Assembly (NCBI RefSeq): GCF_000485595.1
Contig: NW_014577759.1
Location: 69,221-89,505, forward strand
Length of the DNA stretch: 20,285 nt
From: Priapulus caudatus
Lineage: Eukaryota > Priapulida > Priapulimorpha > Priapulimorphida > Priapulidae
Direction: 5' to 3'
Shown: positions 1 to 8,340 of the stretch, piece by piece
Layout of the letters: each line of letters opens with the position of its first letter
Numbering within the stretch: position 1 is the first letter of the stretch
Made by a program: the position numbers and the translations under genes
The notes under the pieces: model-generated
What the model saw: the letters and a program-made list of their open reading frames with translations, nothing else
Told to the model about the DNA's origin: nothing
Database searches by the model: none

Positions 1-34
1 TGCTCCTCATTGAGTATGATTCCTACCACATGGC

Positions 35-1162
35 TCAATCGCCTGATGAAGGACTGCAATTCTGGCATTTATCTTCTCCTTCACACCAACAAAGTTCAGT
101 GCACACTAAGCCATGTGCTAGACATGAACATCTTGCCGAAGTGCATATTGCATTTGGTGCATTTTGTTTACTAGAACCACACCTACACTTTACTAACTCT
201 ACAACAGTAGTTGGGGCTGGGGCAATATCTGACAACTTTGGCACCAATCTGTTGTCTTCTAGTATCCAGCCAAGCTTAAGAGGGTCTGGAACAATGGGAT
301 GGGGAATAAGGTCCTGCTCCCATATAGCAGATTGGCAGTGAACTCTGCGAATATGCTGTACCCAAGCTCCAGATGTTGGTGGTAGCATCTCGACACCTTT
401 GTCGATGCCTTGTTGCTTGAACAAACTCCACCGAAGGATCTGCGGTTGGGTAATGGTGACGCCCTTTTTACAGAAGAGGGTGCATAGGAAGGATATACAC
501 CCCTTGATGGTTTCATCTGAAGATTCACTTCCAACTCCAAGGGCAGATATGGCAGCCACAATACATGGGTCTGCTTTCAAGAATGCATTCAAGCAGGCAA
601 TCTTGGATTTACCCCTTATGTGTCTTGTCGTGTCACAACCCGTCAAGGCATGCCATTCGCACAAAGCTCTAGCTTTATTTTCCCCAAGAGCATTAAAGAT
701 TGGCTTTAGCATAACAAGTCGACGTTTATCGCTTGTACCCATAACCATAGCTGCGTTTTCACCACGCAAAGGCAAACGCCTTAACGCAGCAAGCAACACA
801 TTTGTGTCTTGACTGTATATATGAATGACATATCCAGTCTTTGCTGCTTCGACAGCATGGAATATCATCAACGTGTCAGCCTCTTCCTGGGAGCTAACAC
901 CAGGAGTTATGTCACCAGAGCGGTTCGACATAACATCCATATGTGTTGCAGTTATGATGTCAACATGAGCGTTATCTATGAGCTTCTGTGCCAGATAGAG
1001 TGTGAGTGAATCTTTTGTAGTATTGCTACTAAGAAACGTTTTCCTCTCTTTAATTTTGGTGCTATCATTGACCTGATAGCCAACTGGTGGCTTTTTACCA
1101 TATTCGTGCTGTGAAAGTGTGAAATCAAGCGAGCGTCGAGCGAATTTTGCGATCCGGCTTTC
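35..1162 (-). CDS. Transposon-associated PIN-like protein with C-terminal CXC-like cysteine cluster (5' end incomplete)
   Basis: The open frame runs from an in-frame TAG at 1163-1165 to the stop at 35-37, about 375 codons. The first ATG is only at 940, and about 74 protein-like codons lie upstream of it, so the true 5' end is missing or lies in another exon. Counting from that Met, QEEADT is at 18-23, SQDTNVLL at 43-50 and HALTGCDTT at 97-105. These are hallmark blocks of a large, repetitive, uncharacterised family of cnidarian, mollusc and arthropod genomes that I associate with a PIN/XPG-like nuclease fold. Residues 252-295 form a cysteine cluster (CRC, CSC, CTELCWC, CQNC) like the tesmin/TSO1 CXC tails of such proteins. 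No transposase, integrase or terminal repeats are visible nearby. Over this length the frame has no stop or frameshift, so the copy is young or under selection. Family assignment comes from remembered motifs; the nuclease function is inference. Confidence 0.75.
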   Translation of the reverse strand, partial: ESRIAKFARRSLDFTLSQHEYGKKPPVGYQVNDSTKIKERKTFLSSNTTKDSLTLYLAQKLIDNAHVDIITATHMDVMSNRSGDITPGVSSQEEADTLMIFHAVEAAKTGYVIHIYSQDTNVLLAALRRLPLRGENAAMVMGTSDKRRLVMLKPIFNALGENKARALCEWHALTGCDTTRHIRGKSKIACLNAFLKADPCIVAAISALGVGSESSDETIKGCISFLCTLFCKKGVTITQPQILRWSLFKQQGIDKGVEMLPPTSGAWVQHIRRVHCQSAIWEQDLIPHPIVPDPLKLGWILEDNRLVPKLSDIAPAPTTVVELVKCRCGSSKQNAPNAICTSARCSCLAHGLVCTELCWCEGEDKCQNCSPSSGD

Positions 1163-1367
1163 CTACCTGCTATATATATTAGTGTAAGCGTGCAACAGTC
1201 GCGCCGCGAGAGCAGTGGCATCCGGCAGCGTACGTTGGACGTAGGATTTGGACGGAATTTACAGGAAACTGTTGGCAATAATAGGTGAAAGAGAGTAGGC
1301 CTATAGGCTATAGAAACATTCGTATTTAGTTAGCATTATATTTTATTGAAACGCTTCAAGTGCCTGT

Positions 1368-1440
1368 GTTCATTAACTGCCGCCTGCGTAACTATGGCCT
1401 GCGTTCATTAACTGCCGCAGGCTCCGCGGCAGTTAATGAA
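1368..1440. repeat. Direct repeat plus perfect 15-bp hairpin
   Basis: GTTCATTAACTGCCGC occurs at 1368-1383 and again at 1403-1418. The second copy pairs perfectly with GCGGCAGTTAATGAA at 1426-1440, giving a 15-bp stem with a 7-nt loop (AGGCTCC). The GC-rich stem base contrasts with AT-rich surroundings. It may be a remnant terminus of a mobile element. Confidence 0.85.
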
Positions 1441-2085
1441 TGAGGGCTATAGTACTAGAGCTAGCTTAGCTCCTACTAACTTACAATAATTTGTGACGGT
1501 CATCGTTCAAGAATAACTCTTAACACTAACAGTAACAGTAACAGTGGTACGAAAATTCTAACCAGAACTGAGCCTGAGGAAGTACCTGTGGGATGCAGGC
1601 TAGCTACAGAATAGTAGGTACCGGTACTAGTACTACCAGGAGTAAGATAATATAGGATCACTCCTGGTACTACTAGTAGTAGTAGCTAGTAGTACTAGAT
1701 CGACGTAGAAATTATAATGACAGATCAGATGCAATTTCAACTTACAAACCCAGACAAGTTATATTTCACGTGTTTGTGTTTATAGCCGTTTCGTTTCGAT
1801 GTGTCAACGGTATAAATACAGAATACTATTAATTTTTGACAAAAACACACAAAATTGGCATGAAATTCCTAACGAACGTATGAGACCGCAAAGCATCACC
1901 CAAAATGCGAGGCAACGAATCGAGCGTTAACAGTAAATGGGCGATGGAAACCAACCTATGTGCATAGCCAGCTACACACAGCGCCATCATGCCGATTTTT
2001 CGTAAACCACCAATCAGTGACCAGTAAAACGGACATCTAACGTAGGATCGCATCAGGCATGGCAGAGTACCATATATCACGCCAC

Positions 2086-2127
2086 ATTATATATAATTTA
2101 TATATATATATAGAGAGAGAGAGAGAA
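2086..2127. repeat. (TA)n-(GA)n microsatellite
   Basis: An alternating TA run passes directly into a GA run, about 40 bp in all. It is simple sequence. Confidence 0.85.
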
Positions 2128-2431
2128 TTAGATTCATTAATAGTTATAAAAATGCCGATGTGTAGATGAATTGTGTGAACAAGATGCATACAACAAGTAG
2201 ATGTTTAAACTAGCTTGTTCTCGTCACGATAATGCGCCTCGTTAGATATATCTCCTCTTACTACTTCGTGAAACATGAGAATAAATGAATAACAACAACA
2301 ACAACATCTTACACATAGAATCCTGGGATAGAAGATACATTATTAAGAGCTGTATTAATATTATTATTATTATATTATATGTATCACATTAGGTCTTGGT
2401 GTTATGCGACTGCATGATGCGCTCTGATGCG

Positions 2432-2606
2432 ATCACGAGCTCCGAAGAATCACGTTGATAACGTTCGTTGTCACCGGATCACGATTCGTCGTTAACAACT
2501 TCTACTTTATGAGATTACTCACACGTGATCCCGACGTCACTCTTCGCGTAATCACGGATTCTGCGGTGCCCAATCACTGTACACAGAAAAGATGAGGGGA
2601 CCAAAG
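2432..2606 (+). promoter_or_regulatory. Probable promoter/5' UTR of the FEZ gene with repeated ATCACG motifs
   Basis: The stretch just upstream of FEZ exon 1 is noticeably richer in CpG than its surroundings. ATCACG occurs at 2432-2437, 2449-2454, 2478-2483 and 2551-2556, and its reverse complement CGTGAT at 2524-2529: five copies in 125 bp. An E-box-like CACGTG (2522-2527) and a CRE-like GACGTCA half site (2533-2539) also lie here. No clear TATA box is seen. The transcription start cannot be placed. The regulatory role is inferred from position and motif density. Confidence 0.45.
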
Positions 2607-2911
2607 ATGGCGGAGCTGAAATTTGAAGCTCCTCTTGCAAAATTTGATACAGATGAGTGGTTAGATTTCGAAGATCACCAAGGTTCAGAAGAAGTAAATA
2701 ACCTTAACCGAAGACAGGTTAGGTCCGTTCAAGGGTCTACCGATAACCTATTGTCAGATAATTTTAGTGAAACGGTGTCTGATTCATTGGAAGATCTTGT
2801 CAGCTCTTTCGATGAGAAAATTACAAAATGTTTCAAGAATTACGCAGAGAAAACTGACAAAATAGCTCCAGTGCAAATCAGAACACAGGAAGAAATCATG
2901 AACGATTGCCA
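2607..2911 (+). CDS. unc-76/FEZ: FEZ/UNC-76 family protein, exon 1 (N-terminus)
   Basis: FEZ proteins are cytoplasmic kinesin-1 adaptors that act in axon outgrowth, bundling and vesicle transport. This exon encodes residues 1-101. It opens with MAELKFEAPLAKFD, which matches the invertebrate UNC-76 start, and carries the conserved acidic block EDLVSSFDEK at 62-71, then KCFKNYAEKTD and APV. An in-frame ATG lies five codons upstream (2592), but the one at 2607 is preferred because homologues begin MAEL and the context (A at -3, G at +4) is strong. The exon ends in phase 2 (CA|gtaagt, donor at 2912). The exon that continues it in frame and by homology is at 9474, not the next FEZ exon in the DNA (6330). 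A direct join to 6330 reads into TAA near 6391. Confidence 0.92.
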
Positions 2912-3186
2912 GTAAGTGTTTGTTTTTAATTAAATAGTTTAATATGCAAAGATTGATTGTTGTAAGTTATACAATCGATTGTTTTCATGAATCATGTATA
3001 CAGCCAGATGAAATGGCGACCTGGGCGAGGTCGGTCTGACCGTCTGACAATATGACGCCTGCAGGATAAATTCGAACGGTACGATACATCATATACAATA
3101 CAGGTAGTATGCCTAACAGTAATATGTAAAACTCAGTGGGAGTGAGAAGCCCCCCAGTCTGACCGTTAGGGTCGTGTCTAGATCAT

Positions 3187-3322
3187 AGCCAGGATTAGAC
3201 CGAATAATTCTGTCCCATATAACCTTTTTTATATTTTGTCTGGTGAGGGTTATTGGCCAATAACCCTCACCAAAATATAAAAAAGGTTATATGGGACAGA
3301 ATTATTCGGTCTAAGCCAGGAT
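3187..3322. mobile_element. 118-bp palindromic MITE-like element with 9-bp target-site duplication
   Basis: 3196-3313 is a nearly perfect palindrome starting TAGACCGAATAATTCTG and ending with its reverse complement CGGTCTA, with its centre near 3256 (GGCC). Apart from a 4-nt GTCT insertion in the left arm, the arms pair along their length. AGCCAGGAT flanks it directly on both sides (3187-3195 and 3314-3322), a clean 9-bp duplication. Target duplications of 8-9 bp with long terminal repeats suggest a Mutator-like or Merlin-like non-autonomous element. The superfamily is inference; palindrome and duplication are directly seen. It lies in the intron-like DNA after FEZ exon 1. Confidence 0.88.
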
Positions 3323-3410
3323 ATGCACGGTATCTGCGCATACGTCAAAATTATACCATGACGTCATCATGCCAAGCCTTTTCATTGGTCCAGACGGCAG
3401 ACGTACCGGT

Positions 3411-3561
3411 ACGCATTCCCAATGTATTCCCAATCTAACTTTAGCTGCAATATCGAATGCATCATGGGATGCCTGCTGTCAGTCATGACGTCACCAGAGC
3501 CAGCATGTCAGGCAACACAGGAGTCGAAGTTAGCCGAATACTATGCGCATTGGGAATGCGT
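3411..3561. repeat. 14-bp inverted repeat pair around a 123-bp spacer
   Basis: ACGCATTCCCAATG (3411-3424) has its exact reverse complement at 3548-3561. Related TGACGTCA-like words occur nearby at about 3358-3365 and 3486-3493. No gene is seen inside. It could be the ends of another small non-autonomous element. Confidence 0.6.
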
Positions 3562-4410
3562 GGTACATCACAGGTCAACAGAAATGGCGCTCGAAATATC
3601 GCCGCTCGGCGCTTCGAAATTTTGTAAAAGGTTATATTAGTTTAATACAGAGTATTGTGATACATAGTAAGTCCCAGGATAGCAGGGAAAGGTTCATGTT
3701 TAGAATAAACCCAGTTTGGAAGTTCTAATCTTGAAAAAACGCACCATAAAACCGCCCTGAGTAAATCACTCGATCAGGGGCTCCTCCAAAGAAAATAATA
3801 GGCTCGCGTTGTAACCCTACTCTTGTTGGTTACATTATTGTATCTAGTCAGCGGGTTGGTCCCTAGCATTCGTAATAGAATGTTCTATAGCCCTGCGGCA
3901 ACTGTCCAACTTGTAACTTTGGACTGTTGAAGGTTGTCAAAGAACTTGCCACAAGTTACCTCCTCGTGTCTCACTATGTCATGTGGTGAGAAGGTCACAA
4001 GCGAACAAAGTGACCAAACTTTGTAGCTGAAAAAGTGCTGTAATGAAACAGTTCAGGGTTTCTTTTGATGGAAAATTAGACAAAGGAGGTAATGGCCGGT
4101 TTGGGGGGGAAAAGCGCATGATGGATTTAAAGGCATGCCGTAGGCACGCATGCGGACGTTGCAGGCGGACGCGGGGGGAGAGAGGGAGAGGGGGAACTCC
4201 AGGGGTCTCCCCCAGCAAAAATTTAAAGATTTTAATGTGCACGTGGTGATCTATTAGTGTTGGGAGGCCATCTAACGCAACAAATATTCCTATTTAACAT
4301 ATATCTTCTCACCAAAATTCCTATTTTCCTCCTATTTTTTCACATCTGAAATTCCTATTTTCCTATTTTTTGAGCGTCACTTGTCACTTGACGCCCTGTA
4401 TATATATATC

Positions 4411-5144
4411 GAGTAGATAATAGGGAAGGAGTGTGACTTCAATAAACAAGGGAAATTCGTCATTTACTAGCCTTATAATACCTACGATTTACTATGCGTA
4501 ACTCATCCAACTTGAGCTCAAATCGTACACAGTACATTCGCCTAGCATCGTGCGAAGTCGTTTCCTCGTATACACCAGCAATCCGGAGATACAGACTTAA
4601 ACGTACGACACGATTATCCATTCTTGGGCCATCAATCCAAACGTATTCTCTGCTGAATTTGCAAACAAAAGGCAGCTACTAACGCACTGTTGCTCACTCG
4701 GCGAGGCGGTGTGGCTCGCTGGGAGATTGGACATCGACGCAACACTCGGCAAGATAATCTTTGACCCGGCATACAGCTACATACCGGCATACAGCTGGTA
4801 TGCTCCCCACGCACGCACGCCCACCGCAATCTCCCTGCGAGCCACACCGCCTCGCCGAGTGAGCAAGAGTGGTTAGTAGCTGCCTTTTGTTTGCAAGTTC
4901 GGCGGGGAATACGTTCAGATTGATGGCCAAAGAATGGATAATCGTGTCGTACGTTTAAGTCTGTATCTCCGGATTGCTGGTGTATACGAGGAAACGACTT
5001 CGCACGATGCTAGGTGAATGTACTGTGTACGATTTGAGCTCAAGTTGGATGAGTTACGCGTAGTAAATTGTAGGTATTATAAAGCTAGTAAATGACGAAT
5101 TTCCCTTGTTTATTGAAGTCACACTCCTTCCCTATTATCTACTC
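4411..5144. mobile_element. 734-bp fold-back element with about 320-bp inverted arms
   Basis: The left arm (4411-4729) starts GAGTAGATAATAGGGAAGG, and the right arm (4827-5144) ends with its complement CCTTCCCTATTATCTACTC. Landmarks pair in order along both arms, for example the CGGAGATACAGACTTAAACG block and the GGCGAGGCGGTGTGGCTCGC block, with small indels. The 97-bp loop holds a direct repeat of CCGGCATACAGCT. TA-rich tracts flank both ends, so insertion into TA-rich DNA is likely. No transposase is encoded; open frames inside are symmetric by-products of the palindrome. The superfamily is not identifiable by eye. A lone end of the same family lies at 10998-11093. Confidence 0.88.
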
Positions 5145-6329
5145 CTGATATATAACTATATATATATATCTATATGCTCAAGCCAAGAAATTTCATGAAA
5201 TTTCCAGCACCTAATTATGTTACCACACAAATTTTTATGTAAAAATGGTATTTTGGATATTTCTTAATTACCAGAAAGAGTGAGGATACAAAATTTTCAC
5301 CACATGTTAAGCACAATATGTACCAAAATAGGGCATCAGGATTTTTCTGTAAGTTTCATATTTACCGAGAAAAATGAGAAAAACTGCCTAAAATCGCACG
5401 TTTGAATTTAAACTTTTTATCGAATAAACAGACATAACTAATAAAATACGGCACTTAATAACAATCCCTGACGCGCTTTTTTACAGCAATATGTTCCCAT
5501 TAAGGCGAGTGTAAAATTTAATTATTTCGAGTCACAGAGAAATATCCATTTATACATCGGCTACTATGTCAGTATGTCAGAAAAGGGAACGGAGAAATTG
5601 CCGTTTTTCAATTTTTCACAATTATCGACCGCCTGTGTGAAAAATGGGTGAACGTATATGTGAAATATCTACTGTTAGTACTTACTGCGACATATCCATG
5701 ACTAACTGACACCACTAAATTGGTCAAATGTTCTATGCACCTTGAGAAATTCTGAGAAATTATGAGGTGACCAACGCAATTTCATGCAAAATGGCGCTAA
5801 CCCGCCCATTGCCTGACGTTACTAAGCTATATCAGTATATGTCAACAAACGCACGCCTTACAGTAAGGTGTGAGAACTATTTTGGACTAGAGTGGGATAC
5901 TTGTTGGATTACTAACAGATGACAGCTAGACGCTAGCAGATAGCATGGTTGACGCTGCATGATACTGGCTTAGTGAATATAGTGAAATGCTGGTCGTATC
6001 ATGTCTCTGATGTCAGCTGTGACTCACTACACATGTACGCGAGCAAGCAAAACGCTCTGGAAGTTCACATGTACCGTTATATGGAGAAATGAGCATGTAC
6101 ACAGGTGGCACATAGTGTTAGCCATCGAATAAATTTGAAAATGAAAAATCGGTAAAATTTTGCTTAAAACCTTGAGAGTATCCTTAAGCATGTTCCTTTT
6201 TATGAAGATGTGTGAGACAACGTTTTTTTCAGTATTTATACAAAAAAAGACGAGATTTGGTACTGTTAGAGGAGTTAATCGCAAACTTGAGATCACACAA
6301 TTACATGAAGTTCTTTTTTTCTATTTTAG

Positions 6330-6420
6330 GAGTGCCCATCAGGATCTGAACCTTGTTCTCCAATTGATTGTGAAAAGCCATCTCCATTTTTAATAAAGGA
6401 CATCGAACAGTTCCTAGAAA
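6330..6420 (+). CDS. unc-76/FEZ: FEZ/UNC-76 exon 4 (linker before the coiled coil)
   Basis: The acceptor TTCTTTTTTTCTATTTTAG is strong and ends at 6329; the donor GTATGT starts at 6421. The phase 0 start reads ECPSGSEPCSPIDCEKP, and the end (…EQFLE plus one base) is phase 1 and continues exactly into the exon at 6545. In FEZ2 the residues after the conserved EEIEEMMQ are ESPDPEDDETP, which aligns with ECPSGSEP; hence this exon should follow the exon ending DEIMQ at 10461 (also phase 0). In the DNA it lies about 3.9 kb upstream of that exon. Confidence 0.85.
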
Positions 6421-6544
6421 GTATGTCATAGTGAAGCTGGCATATGTGTATCATTCTTATGTTTTTAGAGTTGTAGTTTTACTAACCTCTACATCTACAA
6501 TGCCTTAACATTTGTCATACGTAATTTTGTCATTCTACTCATAG

Positions 6545-6792
6545 AACTTCAGAGCCTGTCGACAAATCAGCTGACAGAGTTGTACGATGGCATGGAGTGC
6601 ACGATCAAAGAGTACTCTGAGACGCTGATCAGCGAGCTGGCACTGCGTGACGAACTAGAATATGAGAAGGAGTTAAAAAATAGCTTCATCTCTCTGCTGC
6701 TCAGCATTCAAAATAAGTGGCGCATGCTTCAGATGGACAAGAAGCAGAAGAATCGAAAGAACGGTGATAACAAGAAGGATGAAGCTGGCTCG
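6545..6792 (+). CDS. unc-76/FEZ: FEZ/UNC-76 exon 5 (coiled-coil core)
   Basis: This is the most conserved FEZ region. LSTNQLTELYDGMECTIKEY and then ELALRDELEYEKELKNSFIS parallel vertebrate SELNEILEEIETAIKEYSEE and QQLALRDELEFEKEVKNSFI, ending in a Lys-rich QMDKKQKNRKN run. The coiled coil mediates partner binding in the family (for example SCOC-type and kinesin-related partners). The acceptor ends at 6544. The phase-1 carry-over from 6420 completes a Lys codon. The donor is probably GTGTGT at 6793 (phase 0); nearby GTs at 6795 and 6797 are alternatives. Vertebrate proteins have a longer linker (an RFSMEGISN-type segment) after this point, for which I find no exon before 7370. Confidence 0.93.
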
Positions 6793-7369
6793 GTGTGTAT
6801 CTCTCTGTTAAGTCAACAATTTTATTAGTTCATTCATGTTTCTTGTGTGTATACAGAGGGTTCTTGTAGGTCCTATAATACCTGGAAAATCCTGGAATTT
6901 CAAAATGACATTTTGGAAAGTCCTAGAAATTAAGCACATCTATTGTGTCCACGTTTTACTAACTATAATAAATATATTTTATTAAATATATAGCCCTGTT
7001 TTGTGTCTGAGAGGTAAGGGTTAACTCAAAGAATCAGATGCATTTTTGTTTGTGGCACCATTTACAAAGCAGTTGCCAGGACATTAAAAAATGTGACTGC
7101 ATTATTTGCTATTTTTTATTATAACAGTAAAAATCCTTAGTAATTTTCAAGTTAATGTAATAAATAGACTATACTCTACCATGTACGACTATGTTTCACT
7201 ACATTTATACTGTTTGGATATATATCTAAGAGGTGTTTAATTTTTAAAAGGGTAATGTTGTAAGTGTGTCAATGCAGAATGCCATTAATGTTATTGTATG
7301 CATTAATATTTGTAGTTGCAGCTAGACTAGTAGACATCATGTGTAATTCTGTGATTTTGGTCTATTCAG

Positions 7370-7445
7370 TATCTAACAACAGTGATACCCTATCATGCTG
7401 GGATGGTTCCACCTGACATTCCTACTCTACAAATCTTAATAAAAG
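7370..7445 (+). CDS. unc-76/FEZ: FEZ/UNC-76 exon 6 (start of the conserved C-terminal block)
   Basis: The frame reads YLTTVIPYHAGMVPPDIPTL then QILIK. FEZ2 has YLTTVIPYEKKNGPPSVEDL then QILTK, so the identity is clear. The acceptor TCTATTCAG ends at 7369 and the donor GTACGC begins at 7446, with a phase 1 end (one G). The next family segment (the ...LLTDYILK stretch, about 22 residues) was not found anywhere in the window. Reading through the donor stops after a few codons at TGA. Confidence 0.9.
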
Positions 7446-7689
7446 GTACGCTTACATTTACATGATTATGTAATCATGATTTGTACACTGTGTTTCCTCT
7501 GTAATGGGAAGACAGGCAGGGCCTCATCATGCAGGGCTCAATTTCCAAACTTCTTTAGTAGGCATACAGTACCACCTTCCACACCAATCATTCTAAGAGA
7601 TGTGTGGGTGTGATCACCAGAGGAAACATTGTGTCAGTTTATGTATGTAGTCTTTTCTAAATCTATTCTAATTCTAATTATAATTCTAG

Positions 7690-7856
7690 ATCTGAAACAG
7701 TGGTTGTGTATCTGCTTGTGTAGCAAAAGGCAAGTGAATGGAAAAATTATTCACATTTGGTCTGTCTCACAAAATAAAAATGACTTGAATGTGCCAGTCA
7801 GTGCTTGGAGTAAAAATGCTATTACTCAAGAGTCTTTGCCATTGAAATATAAATAA
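7690..7856 (+). CDS. Possible alternative terminal exon of FEZ
   Basis: An acceptor-like TCTAATTATAATTCTAG ends at 7689. Exon 6 ends with one G, and G+AT gives a codon in frame with an open run of 55 codons (DLKQWLCICLCSKRQ… ending SLPLKYK) to the TAA at 7854-7856. An AATAAA overlaps the stop (7852-7857). The peptide does not resemble the usual FEZ C-terminus. Phase, acceptor, stop and polyadenylation signal together make it a candidate alternative end, but chance is quite possible. Confidence 0.22.
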
Positions 7857-7867
7857 ATGAAAGATAA

Positions 7868-8340
7868 TGATTAATATTCGTTAATGGCGGTAATGGGTGA
7901 TGACCTTATTTTCATAAAGATATGTACTGGTGCGATCGTTTCAGGAATACTTTTATCTTAATCCTCACCCCTGAAAACATGGGAAGGGACACCAAATATA
8001 TGTTGCTAGCATGTATATGTACGGAGATATTGAACAAAGATGGATTTTTGGTCATGGCGGGACCTAATTTGCATATTCTGAGTTAATTAATGGTTCGATC
8101 GTTTCGGAATGGTTTTATCTTAATCCTTGAAAACATAGGTACGGACACTAAGTGTATATCATGCATATTTAAGGAGTTATTGGCAAAAAATGAAATTTCG
8201 TTAATGGCGGCCGTAATTTGCATATTACACCACCTAGGGGGAGTTTGCAAATCTGGCAACATTGCTTTTTGTATAAAGGGGTATCATATGTATAATCCCT
8301 GAAAGTTTCAAAGATTGTACTCGAAAATGCATATGGGCCC
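7868..8340 (+). repeat. Repeat X, left copy (inverted partner at 11403-11931)
   Basis: About 470 bp nearly identical to the reverse complement of 11403-11931, starting TGATTAATATTCGTTAATGG and ending near CGAAAATGCATATGGG. Internally it consists of diverged tandem units of about 160 bp. Each begins CGATCGTTTC(A)GGAAT…TTTTATCTTAATCCT (at 7933 and 8096) and ends ATGGCGG…TAATTTGCATATT. Parallel translations of the two copies agree only because the DNA is the same; no real gene is seen. It is probably a non-autonomous mobile element of unknown class. Confidence 0.85.

Larger units (their letters stand above)
1163..2400. other. Intergenic stretch without a recognisable gene
   Basis: I see no coding signal on either strand; the 83-codon minus frame at 1829-2080 has no recognisable motif. 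The stretch holds the hairpin at 1368-1440, an imperfect 17-bp inverted repeat (1627-1643 with 1660-1676, one mismatch), AGT/ACT-rich low-complexity DNA around 1620-1700, a TA tract followed by a GA tract near 2086-2127, an AAC run near 2290-2306, and an ATT-rich run near 2350-2375. Confidence 0.6.
2912..6329 (+). other. Intron-like DNA between FEZ exon 1 and the exon at 6330
   Basis: No coding sequence is recognised. The content is the 118-bp palindrome (3196-3313), the 3411-3561 inverted repeat, a purine-rich G tract (about 4100-4195), pyrimidine-rich tandem words built on AATTCCTATTTTCC (about 4310-4370), the 734-bp fold-back element (4411-5144) and about 1.2 kb of AT-rich DNA (5145-6329). 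FEZ exons 2 and 3 would be expected here from exon phase and homology, and they are absent. Confidence 0.7.

Noticed and set aside
4632-4930. Cys-rich minus-strand open frames (71 and 78 codons)
   Set aside because: They cross the loop of the fold-back element and mirror each other because of the palindrome.
5905-5935. LLTDD in a frame upstream of exon 4
   Set aside because: A stop follows at once, no splice sites fit, and the wider peptide is unlike FEZ.
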